In this document: positions 8,875 through 19,052 of the stretch, piece after piece
How positions within the stretch are numbered: the first letter of the stretch is position 1
Layout of the letters: each line of letters begins with the position of its first letter
From: Terrisporobacter mayombei
Lineage (GTDB): Bacteria; Bacillota; Clostridia; Peptostreptococcales; Peptostreptococcaceae
NCBI RefSeq assembly: GCF_020748465.1
Contig: NZ_JAHZMP010000001.1
Coordinates: 1,116,001 to 1,180,000, forward strand
Reading direction: 5' to 3'
Length of the DNA stretch: 64,000 nt
Made by a program: the position numbers and the translations under genes
Notes under the pieces: generated by a model
What the model was told of the DNA's origin: nothing
Databases searched by the model: none
The model's input: only the letters and a program-made list of their open reading frames with translations

Positions 8875-9993
8875 CTAGAAGTTTATTTTCTTTCTTCTCA
8901 TACAAACATTTAATATTAAGCCTAAACTTGCCATAGATGTTAAAACAGAACTACCACCATAACTTATAAATGGAAGGGTCACTCCTGTTACTGGTATTAA
9001 GGATACGGTCATCCCTATATTTTGGATAATTTGGTAGGCAAACATGGAGGTTACTCCAACTGCTATCAACGCTCCGTATTCATCCTTGGATTCAGCTGAA
9101 ATTTTTAACATTCTGAATAAGAAATAAGCAAATAAGCTTATTAAGGCTACCATCCCTATTACGCCTAATTCTTCTCCTACAACAGCAAATATAAAGTCAC
9201 TATCTTGTATAGGTAAGAAGTCTTCTTGGTTTTGTGTTCCTTTATAAAGACCCTTTCCAGTAAATCCACCTGATCCTATCGCTATATTAGACTGCATAAC
9301 CTGATAGTTTCCTTGTATGCTTGTGTCTTCTGGATGTAAGAATCCTGTTATTCTATCTTGTTGGTATGGATCTATACATAGGTATACAATAGGAAGGGCT
9401 ACAACTCCAACTATTATTGCTTTTCTTAATATTTTGTAATCAATTCCAGCTGTAAATATTATTCCTGCAATTATACAACAAAATACTATAGCTGTACCTA
9501 AGTCTGGCTGTGCAATTAATAGGCCAATTATGGGCGCTGCATACATTAATAATCTTACAATATCTTTTGCATTATCCATTCTTCCTTTTTTAAGCTCTAC
9601 AATTTTTGCATAACTTAATATAAATGTAAACTTAACTACTTCTGCTGTCTGTAAATCAAGTGGACCAAATGATAGAGTTGATCTAGCTCCTCCTCTAATA
9701 GCCCCTATTCCAGGGATTAGAACAATGGCTAATAATACAACACTTGCCACATACAACTCTTTGTAATATTGCCCTAAAAAGTTGTAATCAAAAATCAGTA
9801 TGAACATAATCACTCCTAAACCTAAAACAAAAGCTACAGTTTGTTTCATTAGTCTAGAATAATTTCCAGTTTGATTTGCATGAGTAGCACTACTTAAGAT
9901 AACAATACCAAAAGTAAATATTACAAAAAGAGTGGCTATTAACTTCCAATCTAACTGTTTCAATAACTTTAAACTATTTTTATATTTAAACAA
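8875..9993 (-). CDS. rodA: Peptidoglycan glycosyltransferase RodA (SEDS family)
   Basis: SEDS-family membrane glycosyltransferase that polymerises lipid II for side-wall growth together with PBP2. The 372-residue protein has about ten hydrophobic segments. Family motifs include QPDLGTAIVF, the large extracytoplasmic loop with FLPIQDSDFIFAVVGEELG, and the C-terminal PVTGVTLPFISYGGSS. Location in an operon with MreBCD, PBP2 and MinCDE favours RodA over the FtsW and SpoVE paralogues. It starts 96 bases after minE, past a hairpin, so it may be partly uncoupled from the min genes. Confidence 0.9.
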   Translation of the reverse strand: MFKYKNSLKLLKQLDWKLIATLFVIFTFGIVILSSATHANQTGNYSRLMKQTVAFVLGLGVIMFILIFDYNFLGQYYKELYVASVVLLAIVLIPGIGAIRGGARSTLSFGPLDLQTAEVVKFTFILSYAKIVELKKGRMDNAKDIVRLLMYAAPIIGLLIAQPDLGTAIVFCCIIAGIIFTAGIDYKILRKAIIVGVVALPIVYLCIDPYQQDRITGFLHPEDTSIQGNYQVMQSNIAIGSGGFTGKGLYKGTQNQEDFLPIQDSDFIFAVVGEELGVIGMVALISLFAYFLFRMLKISAESKDEYGALIAVGVTSMFAYQIIQNIGMTVSLIPVTGVTLPFISYGGSSVLTSMASLGLILNVCMRRKKINF

Positions 9994-10048
9994 TTTATCA
10001 CCGTCTTTCTGGTATAGAGATCCATATTAAAATGTCATGAACTAAATA

Positions 10049-10073
10049 GGGAATATACCTTAAGTATATCCCC
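10049..10073 (-). terminator. Hairpin between minE and rodA
   Basis: Minus-strand arms GGGGATATAC and GTATATTCCC around a short loop. The following T-run is weak, so it is more likely a partial terminator or an mRNA-stability hairpin inside the operon. Confidence 0.45.
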
Positions 10074-10089
10074 CTTTATTAAGACTAAT

Positions 10090-10380
10090 TTATATTTTCC
10101 TGTCTCTTAAATTCTTAAGTGGTATATTTGCAACTAAGGCAGATACTGGTCTGTCTCCATTCTCACTTCTAGTTTTAGACATCTTTATCTCTAAACCATC
10201 TTCTTCTATATCAGCGTAGTTAGATATAACTTTTAATATGTCATCTTTAATCATATTTAAAAGTTGTGGAGAGCAATCTACCCTGTCATGTACAAGAACT
10301 AATTTTAACCTTTCTTTTGCTACGTTTTTGCTAGTCTTATTTTCGCTTGAAAAAGCCTTAAAAAGATCAAACATGAACAT
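10090..10380 (-). CDS. minE: Cell division topological specificity factor MinE
   Basis: Small MinE protein (96 aa) that drives MinCD to the poles and keeps the division site free at midcell. The N-terminal contact helix region (MFDLFKAF) is followed by ERLKLVLVHDRVDCSPQLL, the conserved anti-MinCD segment, and a C-terminal dimerisation domain. It follows minD by 9 bases. Presence of MinE, rather than only DivIVA, means an oscillator-type Min system can be predicted, as in other Clostridia. Confidence 0.93.
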   Translation of the reverse strand: MFMFDLFKAFSSENKTSKNVAKERLKLVLVHDRVDCSPQLLNMIKDDILKVISNYADIEEDGLEIKMSKTRSENGDRPVSALVANIPLKNLRDRKI

Positions 10381-10389
10381 CCCCCTATT

Positions 10390-11187
10390 CTATTTAGCTA
10401 CGCCAAACATTTTTTTGATTTTTCCAAAGAAGTTAGTTTCTTGTTCCATTTCCATAATAGGAACATTATTACCTAGTATTCTTTGGGCAATGTTTCTATA
10501 TGCTTTACCTGCATTTGATTTAGAATCAAGTATTGCTGGTTCCCCTTTATTTGTTGATACGATTATACTTTCATCATCTGGAACTATGCCAATTAAGTCT
10601 ATAGCTAATATTTCAACTATATCCTGCTTGTCCATCATATCTCCACGTTTAACCATATCCTGTCTTATTCTATTAATTATCAATCTAATTTCACTAATTT
10701 CATTAGCTTCTAATAACCCAATTATTCTGTCTGCATCCCTAACAGCAGATACTTCAGGATTTGTAACAACAATAGCTCTATTTGCTCCTGCTATGGCATT
10801 TCTGAATCCTTGTTCTATTCCCGCAGGACAATCTATTATTATATAATCAAAACTTTCTTTTAGTTTTTCGCAAAGTTCAGACATTTGTTCCACAGATACT
10901 GCATTTTTATCTCTTGTTTGTGCTGCTGGTAATAAGTATAGATTTTCAAATCTCTTATCTTTTATCAATGCTTGCTTTAACTTACACGTTCCCTCAACTA
11001 CATCTACTATATCATATACTATTCTGTTTTCTAGACCCATGACCACATCTAAGTTTCTAAGACCTATATCTGCATCTACCACAACAGTTCTTTTATTTTC
11101 TAAACTAAGTGCTGTGCCTAAGTTAGATACAGTTGTTGTTTTACCAACTCCACCTTTGCCTGAAGTTATAACTATGACTTCGCTCAT
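10390..11187 (-). CDS. minD: Septum site-determining ATPase MinD
   Basis: Membrane-associated deviant Walker ATPase of the ParA/MinD group, 265 aa. The deviant P-loop GKGGVGKTT is at residues 10-18. DADIGLRNLD follows, then the Walker B region DYIIIDCPAGIEQG. The C-terminal segment FFGKIKKMFGVAK is a likely amphipathic membrane-targeting helix. It acts with MinC to block FtsZ assembly and with MinE to relocate. It lies between minC (4-base gap) and minE (9-base gap). Confidence 0.96.
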   Translation of the reverse strand: MSEVIVITSGKGGVGKTTTVSNLGTALSLENKRTVVVDADIGLRNLDVVMGLENRIVYDIVDVVEGTCKLKQALIKDKRFENLYLLPAAQTRDKNAVSVEQMSELCEKLKESFDYIIIDCPAGIEQGFRNAIAGANRAIVVTNPEVSAVRDADRIIGLLEANEISEIRLIINRIRQDMVKRGDMMDKQDIVEILAIDLIGIVPDDESIIVSTNKGEPAILDSKSNAGKAYRNIAQRILGNNVPIMEMEQETNFFGKIKKMFGVAK

Positions 11188-11191
11188 TATA

Positions 11192-11899
11192 CTACCCCCT
11201 ATATATTTCCTTGTTTTTTAAAGTTTTAGGTAAAAAGCTTTCAATAACAATCCTGTCTTTACTCACAAAGGCTATCTCCGGAATAATTTTTTTATCATCC
11301 TTAGATTCTTCATAATCATCCTCTGGTGCCTCTGCAATATTATCTGCTATTTGCAGTATTTTAGGATTCAAATTATTTGCTATAACATAAGCCGAATTAT
11401 TTCCTTTAGCTCCTGCATGAACAAATCCTCGCACTTCACCCATTACTACAATATTCCCATTAGCAACTACTTTAGCTCCAGAATTCATATTACCCATAAT
11501 AACAACATTTCTAGTGGAACTAACTTGTGAACCAGGGTTCATATCACTCATTACTACAACGTCTCCATCAAAGACTACATTTTCCCCAGATCTCATAGCA
11601 TCCACATACTTTGTTTCAAAAGTGTTAATATAAGTTTCTTTATCTTCTTCGACAAACTCTATATCAAATTTTGATGTAATAGATTCTTTAATCATCATCA
11701 TGTAAATATCATTTAGATAGTCACAATTAATTTGATAAATTTTTGCCCCATTAAAAAATCCAACATTTTCTTCTAATCTATCTATTATACTTTTTTCTAC
11801 ATGTTCAAAGGGTGCTACTTTTTTAATATTAATAATAATCCCTTTTTTATTTCCTTTAAACTCTATAAGCTCTTCTGTGGAATATTCACTAAAAGACAT
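11192..11899 (-). CDS. minC: Septum site-determining protein MinC
   Basis: Inhibitor of FtsZ polymerisation, 235 aa. The N-terminal FtsZ-interacting domain spans about residues 1-105. The C-terminal beta-helical domain binds MinD and is seen as repeating VVMSDMNPGSQV, VVIMGNMNSGAKV and VVMGEVRGFVHAG turns. It follows the PBP2 gene and precedes minD in the same run. The length and domain order are usual. Confidence 0.93.
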   Translation of the reverse strand: MSFSEYSTEELIEFKGNKKGIIINIKKVAPFEHVEKSIIDRLEENVGFFNGAKIYQINCDYLNDIYMMMIKESITSKFDIEFVEEDKETYINTFETKYVDAMRSGENVVFDGDVVVMSDMNPGSQVSSTRNVVIMGNMNSGAKVVANGNIVVMGEVRGFVHAGAKGNNSAYVIANNLNPKILQIADNIAEAPEDDYEESKDDKKIIPEIAFVSKDRIVIESFLPKTLKNKEIYRG

Positions 11900-11961
11900 A
11901 ACAACCTCCAGAGTGATATTAGTTTATTTACTATATTCTTCATAAATATCTTAATCACCTT

Positions 11962-14900
11962 TTATTTTTTCAATTGTGTCGAAAAATTTATGCTATCTTC
12001 TTCTGAATTATTGTTGTCTTCTTTGTCTTTGTTGTCTGTTGTATTATTTGTATCATTAGAAGATTTACCTCTTAGACCCATGTAGTGTCCTATAATATCC
12101 TTCATAGGTAATGTTGCATAAGTCCCTGAGTTACCTTGAGGTATTACAACACATATTGCTATTTCTGGATTATCTGCTGGAGCATAAGATACTGCCCAAC
12201 CAAAATCTCCATATGTTTCTTTAAATGCATCTATCTCTTCATCTGTTATTTTATGATTAAGCTCTTTTATTGCTCTTCTTAAATAAGCTGCATTTATTCT
12301 ATCATTATCTTCAGGTAGTTTCTCAGAAACACCTTCCTTTAACTCTTTTTCTAGTGTTTCCTTAGTTTCATCATCAATATCTTTACTTGCTAATTGTTCT
12401 TTAATTTCATCGATTCTAGCTTTAGTTAATTCTGCTTCTCTTTCTCCTCTTAACTTATGATATACATCTAACACTTCATCTTTGTTCACATTGTATGATG
12501 ATAAATGACTCATTAAATATTTGTACTCATTATCTGTTGGTATCTTTGTACTTTTTTGTGCAGTACCAGTCTTAGCTGCTATCGGTACACCAAGATCTCC
12601 TAATACTTTATTAGCAGTACCTTCAGTAACAACTCTCTTCATACCTATAATTAAATCTTTTAGGTTATCATCATCTTTAAATGCTATTTTTTCAGATTCA
12701 GGTTCTTTTATATCTACTTGGCTATAATCAGGCGATATAGACTTTTGAACAAGATAAAGTTGATTTAAAGTCCCTCCGTTTGCTATAGCAGAAATATATC
12801 TAACTATTTGTGCTGGAGTATAGGCATTTTCACCTTGTCCAATAGCTAAGTTAAAAGCATCTGATGTAGTCCATTTAGAGAAATTTAAATAAGTATATAC
12901 TATTTGATCAGCTAAAGGTTCTAAATCATCTTCTTTTACTTTAAGCTCTTCTAATCTTTTTAGAACTTCAGCTTTACTTGGTGTAGTTTTTTCTTCACAC
13001 CAATTTGCTATTTGCTGAATTCTTGTAGCAAATTCTTCAGGATTTTTATCCTTAGTTATGTCAGTAAAACTATTTTTCATAACTTTATTTAAATATGTTT
13101 TTAACATAGATTTTGTAGACTCAATTTTAGCTTCCTCACTAGGTACTGTACCTTTACTTTCACTACCCAAATCTTCATATAATCCTGTATAGTCATCTAA
13201 ACCAAATAGTTTAGCATAATCCATTACTTGCTCTGGTCCTATTTTTGCATTAGGATTAGCTCCACCAATTCTATTTTCTCCTGTACCTATAGTGTAGAAG
13301 TAAATATTACAAGATTCTTGTATAGCTTTGTAAAGATTTACAACCCCATGATTAGCTCTACTTTTATTCCATATGGCATCACCATAAGATTTTTTTGATG
13401 AACCAGAACCCATCCAAATAACACCTGTATCATTTATACTGTATTCTGGATTTAAACCATTTTCTAAAGCTGCCATACCTGTAATCATTTTAAATGTTGA
13501 ACCAGGTTGGAATACACCTTGAGTAACCAAGTTTAACAGTGGTGCTGGTGCAAGAAAGTCATTTGTGTTTTTAGGCTGTAAATCATTATAATCCTTTGAG
13601 GATATCCCAGATACAAATAAGTTTGGATCATATGATGGATAAGATGCTGAAGCTAAAACTTCGCCAGTGTTTACATCTGTAACTATAACAGCACCTGATT
13701 TTGCATTTGGATTCCCTCCTGCAACACTTACATTACCATAGTCACTTTCATAGACTCCACCATCACGTAATACTTTAAGTGTCTTTTCTAAAGCTTTTTC
13801 TGCTACTTCTTGTAAATCTTTATCAAGTGTAAGATATACTGTATCTCCTGAAACAGGCTCAGTCACCTCTAGGTTCTCTGTTATATTTCCTACAGCATCA
13901 ACTTTAACTTTTTTATACCCATCCGTTCCATGTAGTTTACTTTCCTGAGTTTTTTCCACTCCAGCAAGCCCTACTATGTCATCTTTAGAATATTTTTCTT
14001 CTTTATTCTCTAGATATTGTTTTTCTTGAGTTGAAGGTATCTTCCCTAAATATCCCATAACATGAGATGCTAAATTTCCGTTAGGATACGTTCTAACAGG
14101 TTCATTAGACACAGATATTCCAGGAAGTTCAAGTGCCATCTCCTCAATTGTTGCTATTGTATTTTCACTTATATTTTTTGCTATTGTTACTGGTTTATAT
14201 TTTGTATAACCCTGAGATTTTATAAGATCCCTAACTATAAGTATTTTTCTAGCTTCTTCATCACTTAAACTTGAATCTATTAAGTAGTAATCTCTTATTG
14301 CTTTAAATGCTACATCTGCATCAGGTTTAGTAGAATTTATTTTCTTTTCTTTCATCCATTTATCTACTTTATATCCTTCAATCCAGTCATTCTTTTCCCT
14401 ATCTTCTGTGAATATCCATTTTGATACAAGTATTGGAGGATAATATCCTGCTTCATTTACTTTCTTCTGTAGATCTGATGGTTTTAAATTTCTATTTTCT
14501 TCTGTCAACTTTCCATCTGCTATTAATTGATCTACTAAGTAATAAAATGTTTCCTTAGCATTTAAGTCTTGTGGAATATTATTTTGTTCCTTATATTGTT
14601 TTATATTTTCATCATAAGTATAATAATATTTCCCATTTTCTATTATTATTGGAAACTCATCTGTATACTTTTCTTTATTTTTTTCTAATAAATTAATAAG
14701 TTTTAGAGAAATATTATTTCCTTCTGACTTATCTTCTTTTGTATCATTTTTTGTTAATTCATTTATTGATACTTGAACAGTAAACTGATTCTCATTTCCT
14801 GCTAATATTCTTCCATATCTATCTCTTATTTCCCCCCTAGCCGCTTTTACAGTAATTTCTTTATATGTTTTATTATCGGCTAAATCAGTATAATAATCAT

Positions 14901-15006
14901 ATTTAATTATATTCATATATAAAATTTTAATTATTATAGCTGCAAAGGCAAAAAGAAATACATTTTTTATTATCCTACATCTTTCATTAATTTTCTTTTC
15001 ATCCAT
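11962..15006 (-). CDS. mrdA: Penicillin-binding protein 2 (elongasome class B PBP)
   Basis: Class B transpeptidase that cross-links peptidoglycan with RodA during elongation. A membrane anchor lies at about residues 15-33. The dimerisation (pedestal) domain runs to about 380, and the transpeptidase domain has STFK (503-506), SCN (565-567) and KTGT (812-815). At 1014 aa it is much longer than the roughly 600-700 aa of most PBP2 proteins. The extra length comes from Lys/Glu-rich insertions between SCN and KTGT (about 620-710) and after KTGT (about 820-930), plus an acidic Asn/Asp tail. Long elongasome PBPs with such insertions are typical of this family of Clostridia. Its neighbours are mreD and minC. 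Confidence 0.9.
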   Translation of the reverse strand: MDEKKINERCRIIKNVFLFAFAAIIIKILYMNIIKYDYYTDLADNKTYKEITVKAARGEIRDRYGRILAGNENQFTVQVSINELTKNDTKEDKSEGNNISLKLINLLEKNKEKYTDEFPIIIENGKYYYTYDENIKQYKEQNNIPQDLNAKETFYYLVDQLIADGKLTEENRNLKPSDLQKKVNEAGYYPPILVSKWIFTEDREKNDWIEGYKVDKWMKEKKINSTKPDADVAFKAIRDYYLIDSSLSDEEARKILIVRDLIKSQGYTKYKPVTIAKNISENTIATIEEMALELPGISVSNEPVRTYPNGNLASHVMGYLGKIPSTQEKQYLENKEEKYSKDDIVGLAGVEKTQESKLHGTDGYKKVKVDAVGNITENLEVTEPVSGDTVYLTLDKDLQEVAEKALEKTLKVLRDGGVYESDYGNVSVAGGNPNAKSGAVIVTDVNTGEVLASASYPSYDPNLFVSGISSKDYNDLQPKNTNDFLAPAPLLNLVTQGVFQPGSTFKMITGMAALENGLNPEYSINDTGVIWMGSGSSKKSYGDAIWNKSRANHGVVNLYKAIQESCNIYFYTIGTGENRIGGANPNAKIGPEQVMDYAKLFGLDDYTGLYEDLGSESKGTVPSEEAKIESTKSMLKTYLNKVMKNSFTDITKDKNPEEFATRIQQIANWCEEKTTPSKAEVLKRLEELKVKEDDLEPLADQIVYTYLNFSKWTTSDAFNLAIGQGENAYTPAQIVRYISAIANGGTLNQLYLVQKSISPDYSQVDIKEPESEKIAFKDDDNLKDLIIGMKRVVTEGTANKVLGDLGVPIAAKTGTAQKSTKIPTDNEYKYLMSHLSSYNVNKDEVLDVYHKLRGEREAELTKARIDEIKEQLASKDIDDETKETLEKELKEGVSEKLPEDNDRINAAYLRRAIKELNHKITDEEIDAFKETYGDFGWAVSYAPADNPEIAICVVIPQGNSGTYATLPMKDIIGHYMGLRGKSSNDTNNTTDNKDKEDNNNSEEDSINFSTQLKK

Positions 15007-15017
15007 TAAATCACCAA

Positions 15018-15506
15018 CTAATCTTCTTTAAGTTTTAATATTGACTTATCAAAAGCCTTATATAAGATTAAGGCTATTATACTATTTAAAATTGGTAATA
15101 TTACTATACCTCTTATTATCAATCTTGTAAAAGTAAAACTATTATATACAACAATTGATGCTAATATATTAAGCACTGAACTAAATATAGTTGTTGCTAA
15201 AATTAGTGTAAATATAGTAACTTTACTTTCTTTGTATATTTTTTTTCTTGAATAACTAATTATATAACATATTAAAAAGTAAACTAAGCCGTTTATTCCA
15301 AATATCCCACCAACAGTTATATCTTTCAATAGACCTAATATGGCTCCTATAATACCAATCTCAAGTTCATCTAAATACAAAGATATAATTGTTAGAAAAA
15401 TTAAAAGAAAATCTATTGTTACTCCAAATATACTTATATAATTTGTTATACTATTTTCTAATATCAGTATAGCTATTCCCAAAAGAGAAAGGTAAATTTT
15501 TTTCAT
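15018..15506 (-). CDS. mreD: Rod shape-determining membrane protein MreD
   Basis: Integral membrane protein of the elongasome, 162 aa with about five hydrophobic helices and few conserved residues. Identification relies on size, topology, the GGIFGINGLVYF segment and its exact position between mreC and the PBP2 gene. It is probably translated from the same message as both neighbours, with gaps of 11 and 14 bases. Confidence 0.85.
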   Translation of the reverse strand: MKKIYLSLLGIAILILENSITNYISIFGVTIDFLLIFLTIISLYLDELEIGIIGAILGLLKDITVGGIFGINGLVYFLICYIISYSRKKIYKESKVTIFTLILATTIFSSVLNILASIVVYNSFTFTRLIIRGIVILPILNSIIALILYKAFDKSILKLKED

Positions 15507-15520
15507 TGTATATACCCCCT

Positions 15521-16417
15521 CTAGTTTATATTTCTTGGCTCAACGATTACTACATCGTCTATATTTTTGAAATCAACATTCGGTTTTATTATTACATATT
15601 TTAATGAGTTATTTTTATTTTCAATTACTTTTTCTACTTTACCTATTACAATTCCCTCTGGAAATAGTGCAAGGCCTGATGTTGTAACTACGTCACCTGG
15701 TAATACATCATAATTAGAATCAAACATATATCCTTGTAGCAACCCATTATCTCTATAATCTGTTTTTTCGTCTACACTTTCACCATACGTAATAATCCCC
15801 TTAAATTCAGAGTTCTTTGCTAACTTAAAACTTACTGATGATTTTGTATCTAATAAAGAAATAACCTTACAATAATTTTCAGATACTTCATATACTATAC
15901 CTACTAAGCCATTACCATTCATAACTAAACTATCTTTTTTCACGCCATCTTTACTACCAGCAGATACAACAAAACTTGAATACCAATTTCCATCATTCTT
16001 GCTAACTACCTTAGCGGATAAAGTTTTAGCAACATATTTTTCATCTACAAAATTTAATGCAGTTTTTAAACTTTGTAGAGATTGAACATCATCTAATTTG
16101 CCTTGTAGATCAATTACTTCTTGCTGTAATTTGTTATTTTCTTCTTCTAAACTTTCAGCTTTTTTAGCATTTTTTTGAAAATTTATTATATTTTCAAATC
16201 CACTTTTTACAAAGGTAAATCCACTATTAATTGTACTTCCTATGGTAGATATTGTAGTCATTCCTACATTTGAACCTGTAGGGTTACTCCCACCTGTCCT
16301 TCCCATAGACATAGCTACAATTCCAATTAAAGTGATAGCAACTACGCCTGTTGCTATCACTTTAAAATTAACCTTTTTCTTGTTTTTATTATTCTTTTCA
16401 AACTTCAAGGTCAGCAC
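15521..16417 (-). CDS. mreC: Rod shape-determining protein MreC
   Basis: Membrane-anchored periplasm-side organiser that links MreB and MreD to PBP2. Residues 1-18 are basic and cytoplasmic, then a transmembrane helix (about 19-38). A coiled coil follows (about 80-115, KKAESLEEENNKLQQEVIDLQ), and the C-terminal double beta-barrel carries the family segments GLVGIVYEVS and PGDVVTTSGL. It is 298 aa, a normal size, 8 bases after mreB. Confidence 0.93.
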   Translation of the reverse strand: MLTLKFEKNNKNKKKVNFKVIATGVVAITLIGIVAMSMGRTGGSNPTGSNVGMTTISTIGSTINSGFTFVKSGFENIINFQKNAKKAESLEEENNKLQQEVIDLQGKLDDVQSLQSLKTALNFVDEKYVAKTLSAKVVSKNDGNWYSSFVVSAGSKDGVKKDSLVMNGNGLVGIVYEVSENYCKVISLLDTKSSVSFKLAKNSEFKGIITYGESVDEKTDYRDNGLLQGYMFDSNYDVLPGDVVTTSGLALFPEGIVIGKVEKVIENKNNSLKYVIIKPNVDFKNIDDVVIVEPRNIN

Positions 16418-16425
16418 CTACTTCA

Positions 16426-17493
16426 TTACTTTTTATTGTTCATCATTAGTACTTTTTCAAATATTTCTACATCTTCTACTGATTTACCTGTACCTATAGC
16501 AACACAGTCTAGTGGATTTTCTGCTATTTTAACTGGCATTCCAGTTTCTTCTTTAACTAATTTATCAAGCCCTTTAAGTAAAGCTCCTCCTCCAGTTAAC
16601 ATTATTCCGTTTTCCATAATGTCTGAAGCTAATTCTGGTGGAGTTTTTTCTAATGTAGATTTTATTCCATCTACTATAGAATTAACAGGTTCTCTTAAAG
16701 CATCTCTTACTTCTGATGAAGATATTTGCATAGTTTTTGGAAGACCTGTTATTAAGTCTCTACCTCTTATTTCCATTTCAACTTCTTCGCCTTCTTTATA
16801 AGCTGAACCTATTGTAATTTTTACATTTTCAGCAGTTCTCTCACCTATCATTAAGCTGTATTCTTTTTTTACATAACTAACTATAGCTTCGTCTAATTCG
16901 TCTCCACCAAGTCTTATAGATTTAGCTGTAACTATACCACCTAATGATATTATAGCTATTTCAGAAGTACCACCACCTATATCCACTACCATGTTTCCTT
17001 CTGGTTCTTCTATTCTAAGCCCAGCTCCTATTGCAGCTGCCATTGGTTCTTCTATTAAGAATGCATCTTTAGCTCCAGCTTGTCTTGCTGCTTCTTCTAT
17101 TGCTCTTTTTTCAACTTCTGTTACACCAAAAGGTACACATATAGCTATTCTTGGAGATACTACTCCTTTTTTAGCTGCAGCTTTTTGTATGAAGTAACTT
17201 AACATTGATTGAGTAACATCAAAATCAGCTATAACTCCATCTTTCATTGGTCTTATAGCTACTATGTTCCCTGGCGTTCTACCTATCATTCTTTTTGCTT
17301 CTTCACCAACTGCTAAAACTTGTTTGCTATCATCTCTTATAGCAACAACAGATGGTTCTCTTACTACTATTCCTTGTCCTTTTATATAAACTAATGTATT
17401 TGCAGTACCTAAATCGATACCCATATCCTTAGTCATTTTTCCAAATCCAAATAAAGATTTATAACCTTTTTTTTCCTTCTTTTCCTTTGCCAT
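16426..17493 (-). CDS. mreB: Rod shape-determining actin homologue MreB
   Basis: Actin-like ATPase that forms membrane-bound filaments and positions the elongasome. Nucleotide-binding motifs are [10 protein letters not shown] (phosphate 1), [16 protein letters not shown] (phosphate 2) and [13 protein letters not shown] (adenosine). A basic, phenylalanine-containing stretch ([13 protein letters not shown]) precedes the usual start and may help membrane binding. 355 aa. It is first of the mreBCD set and follows radC by about 30 bases. Confidence 0.96.
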   Translation of the reverse strand: MAKEKKEKKGYKSLFGFGKMTKDMGIDLGTANTLVYIKGQGIVVREPSVVAIRDDSKQVLAVGEEAKRMIGRTPGNIVAIRPMKDGVIADFDVTQSMLSYFIQKAAAKKGVVSPRIAICVPFGVTEVEKRAIEEAARQAGAKDAFLIEEPMAAAIGAGLRIEEPEGNMVVDIGGGTSEIAIISLGGIVTAKSIRLGGDELDEAIVSYVKKEYSLMIGERTAENVKITIGSAYKEGEEVEMEIRGRDLITGLPKTMQISSSEVRDALREPVNSIVDGIKSTLEKTPPELASDIMENGIMLTGGGALLKGLDKLVKEETGMPVKIAENPLDCVAIGTGKSVEDVEIFEKVLMMNNKK

Positions 17494-17522
17494 CTTAATA
17501 CACCTTCCTTACTTTATTCTTA

Positions 17523-18227
17523 TTAAATCAACAGATTCTCTTTAAAACTGAAATAAACTCCGTCCCCTATTATGATATGATCTATAACTTCTATGCCCAT
17601 AATTTCACCACAATCTTTTAGCCTACTTGTTACGTTTTTATCTTCTTTTGAAGGCTCACAGCTTCCAGATGGATGGTTATGTAGTAAAATAATCTTATTA
17701 CTACTTCTTCTTATTGCCTCTCTAAAAACTTCTCTAGGATGAACAAGGGATGAATTTAGAGTTCCCACAGAAATGTCCACATCAGTTATTATTTCATTTT
17801 TTGTATTTAAAAGAACTACCTTAAAAATTTCTTTATATTGATATCTTAAACTCTCCATATAGTATTTATATATGTCCCAAGGGTTTTTGATTTTATACTT
17901 TGCAGGCTTATATGATGCTATCCTACTAGCTAATTCTAAGGCTGCCTTAATTTGAAGTGCTTTAGTTTGTCCTATACCATTAATGCTTTTTAGCTCTTCA
18001 AACGTTAAGTCTTGTAAATATCTGATATTATCAGATTTGTCTATAATAGCTTGGCCTAGTTGAATTGCATTTGATTCTTTAGTCCCAGTTCTTATAAGTA
18101 TAGCTAATAATTCTGCATCAGATAAACTATTTGCGCCATTTAGAATCATTTTTTCTCTTGGTCTTTCTTCTAATGTCATATCTCTAATTGTCATTAATGA
18201 ATTAGAAGACTTTTTCAGTTGAATCAA
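17523..18227 (-). CDS. radC: RadC family (JAB/MPN domain) protein
   Basis: RadC/YsxA family protein of about 230 aa with unknown cellular function; the old repair assignment is doubtful. A helix-hairpin-helix region (ELKSINGIGQTKALQIKAA) precedes the JAB metalloprotease-like domain with HNHPSGSCEPSKED, the HxHPSG-D zinc motif. Genes maf, radC and mreB are adjacent here and in Bacillus. The start is uncertain: the TTG at 18227 touches the GGAGG site, a CTG lies nine bases beyond it at 18218, and the ATG at 18194 gives the common N-terminus MTIRDM but lacks its own site. Confidence 0.85.
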   Translation of the reverse strand: MIQLKKSSNSLMTIRDMTLEERPREKMILNGANSLSDAELLAILIRTGTKESNAIQLGQAIIDKSDNIRYLQDLTFEELKSINGIGQTKALQIKAALELASRIASYKPAKYKIKNPWDIYKYYMESLRYQYKEIFKVVLLNTKNEIITDVDISVGTLNSSLVHPREVFREAIRRSSNKIILLHNHPSGSCEPSKEDKNVTSRLKDCGEIMGIEVIDHIIIGDGVYFSFKENLLI

Positions 18228-18808
18228 CCTCCGTAAAAAAGATTTATTTTAAAGTGATCCTTTAAGCAGTCACTTATTTTTGATATTGGAAGCCCTACTA
18301 TATTAAAGTAGTCGCCTTGAATATTTTTAACTAATAGTCCTCCATACCCTTGTATTCCATAAGCTCCAGCTTTATCTAAAGACTCTTTTGTATTCAAATA
18401 ATCTTTTATACATTCTTCGGATAATTCTTTAAAAGTTACTTGACTAACCTCACAATCAATAACTTTTTTGTTTAAACTTAAATTTATCAAAGCGAAACCA
18501 GTGATTACATAATGAGTTTTCCCTGACAATAACTTAATCATGTTGTATGCTTCTTCTTCGTTTTTAGGTTTTCCCAAAATTTGGCCATTTATGACAACGA
18601 TTGTATCTGCACCAATTACTAGTGATTCTTTATTGTTATTTGCCACATCTAATGCTTTTTCGTATGCAAGTCTCATTACTGTTTCTTTTGGTGATTCATC
18701 TGCTTTGATAACTTCATCAACTTGACTTTCTTTTACGGAAAATCTCACCTTAGTATTTTCTAAGATTTCTCTTCTTCTAGGTGATTTCGATGCTAAGATT
18801 ATATCCAT
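18224..18808 (-). CDS. maf: Maf-family nucleoside triphosphate pyrophosphatase
   Basis: Maf-like house-cleaning pyrophosphatase, predicted to hydrolyse dTTP/UTP or modified nucleotides. The N-terminal LASKSPRRREILEN contains the conserved SxRR nucleotide-binding motif. SLVIGADTIVVING and the terminal GDYFNIVGLPI are also family segments. It is 194 aa and overlaps the radC frame by four bases. It is the first gene of the long shape operon; a TATAAT-like box lies about 60 bases upstream with no convincing -35. Confidence 0.92.
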   Translation of the reverse strand: MDIILASKSPRRREILENTKVRFSVKESQVDEVIKADESPKETVMRLAYEKALDVANNNKESLVIGADTIVVINGQILGKPKNEEEAYNMIKLLSGKTHYVITGFALINLSLNKKVIDCEVSQVTFKELSEECIKDYLNTKESLDKAGAYGIQGYGGLLVKNIQGDYFNIVGLPISKISDCLKDHFKINLFYGG

Positions 18809-18971
18809 TCTCTCACCTCACCTTGTACTATTATTTTGTACTAATTAAGTTTATCATTATATTGTAAAAATTTCAATGTTAATGTCGAGTCTTTTGATTA
18901 CATAATTGTTATATTTATAATTTTTTTATTCTAAAATAATCAGAAAGCTTATATTATTTGATTTTAAACAA

Positions 18972-19006
18972 AAATAAAGGTATGGATTATTTCCATACCT
19001 TTATTT
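18972..19006 (-). terminator. Terminator of the rnf operon
   Basis: Arms AAATAAAGGTATGGA and TTCCATACCTTTATTT with a four-base loop, followed on the minus strand by a T-rich run. It lies 47 bases after the rnfB stop. Confidence 0.88.
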
Positions 19007-19052
19007 TAACCATATTTAAAATATTTTAACATCTATTTTATAACATGTCTTA

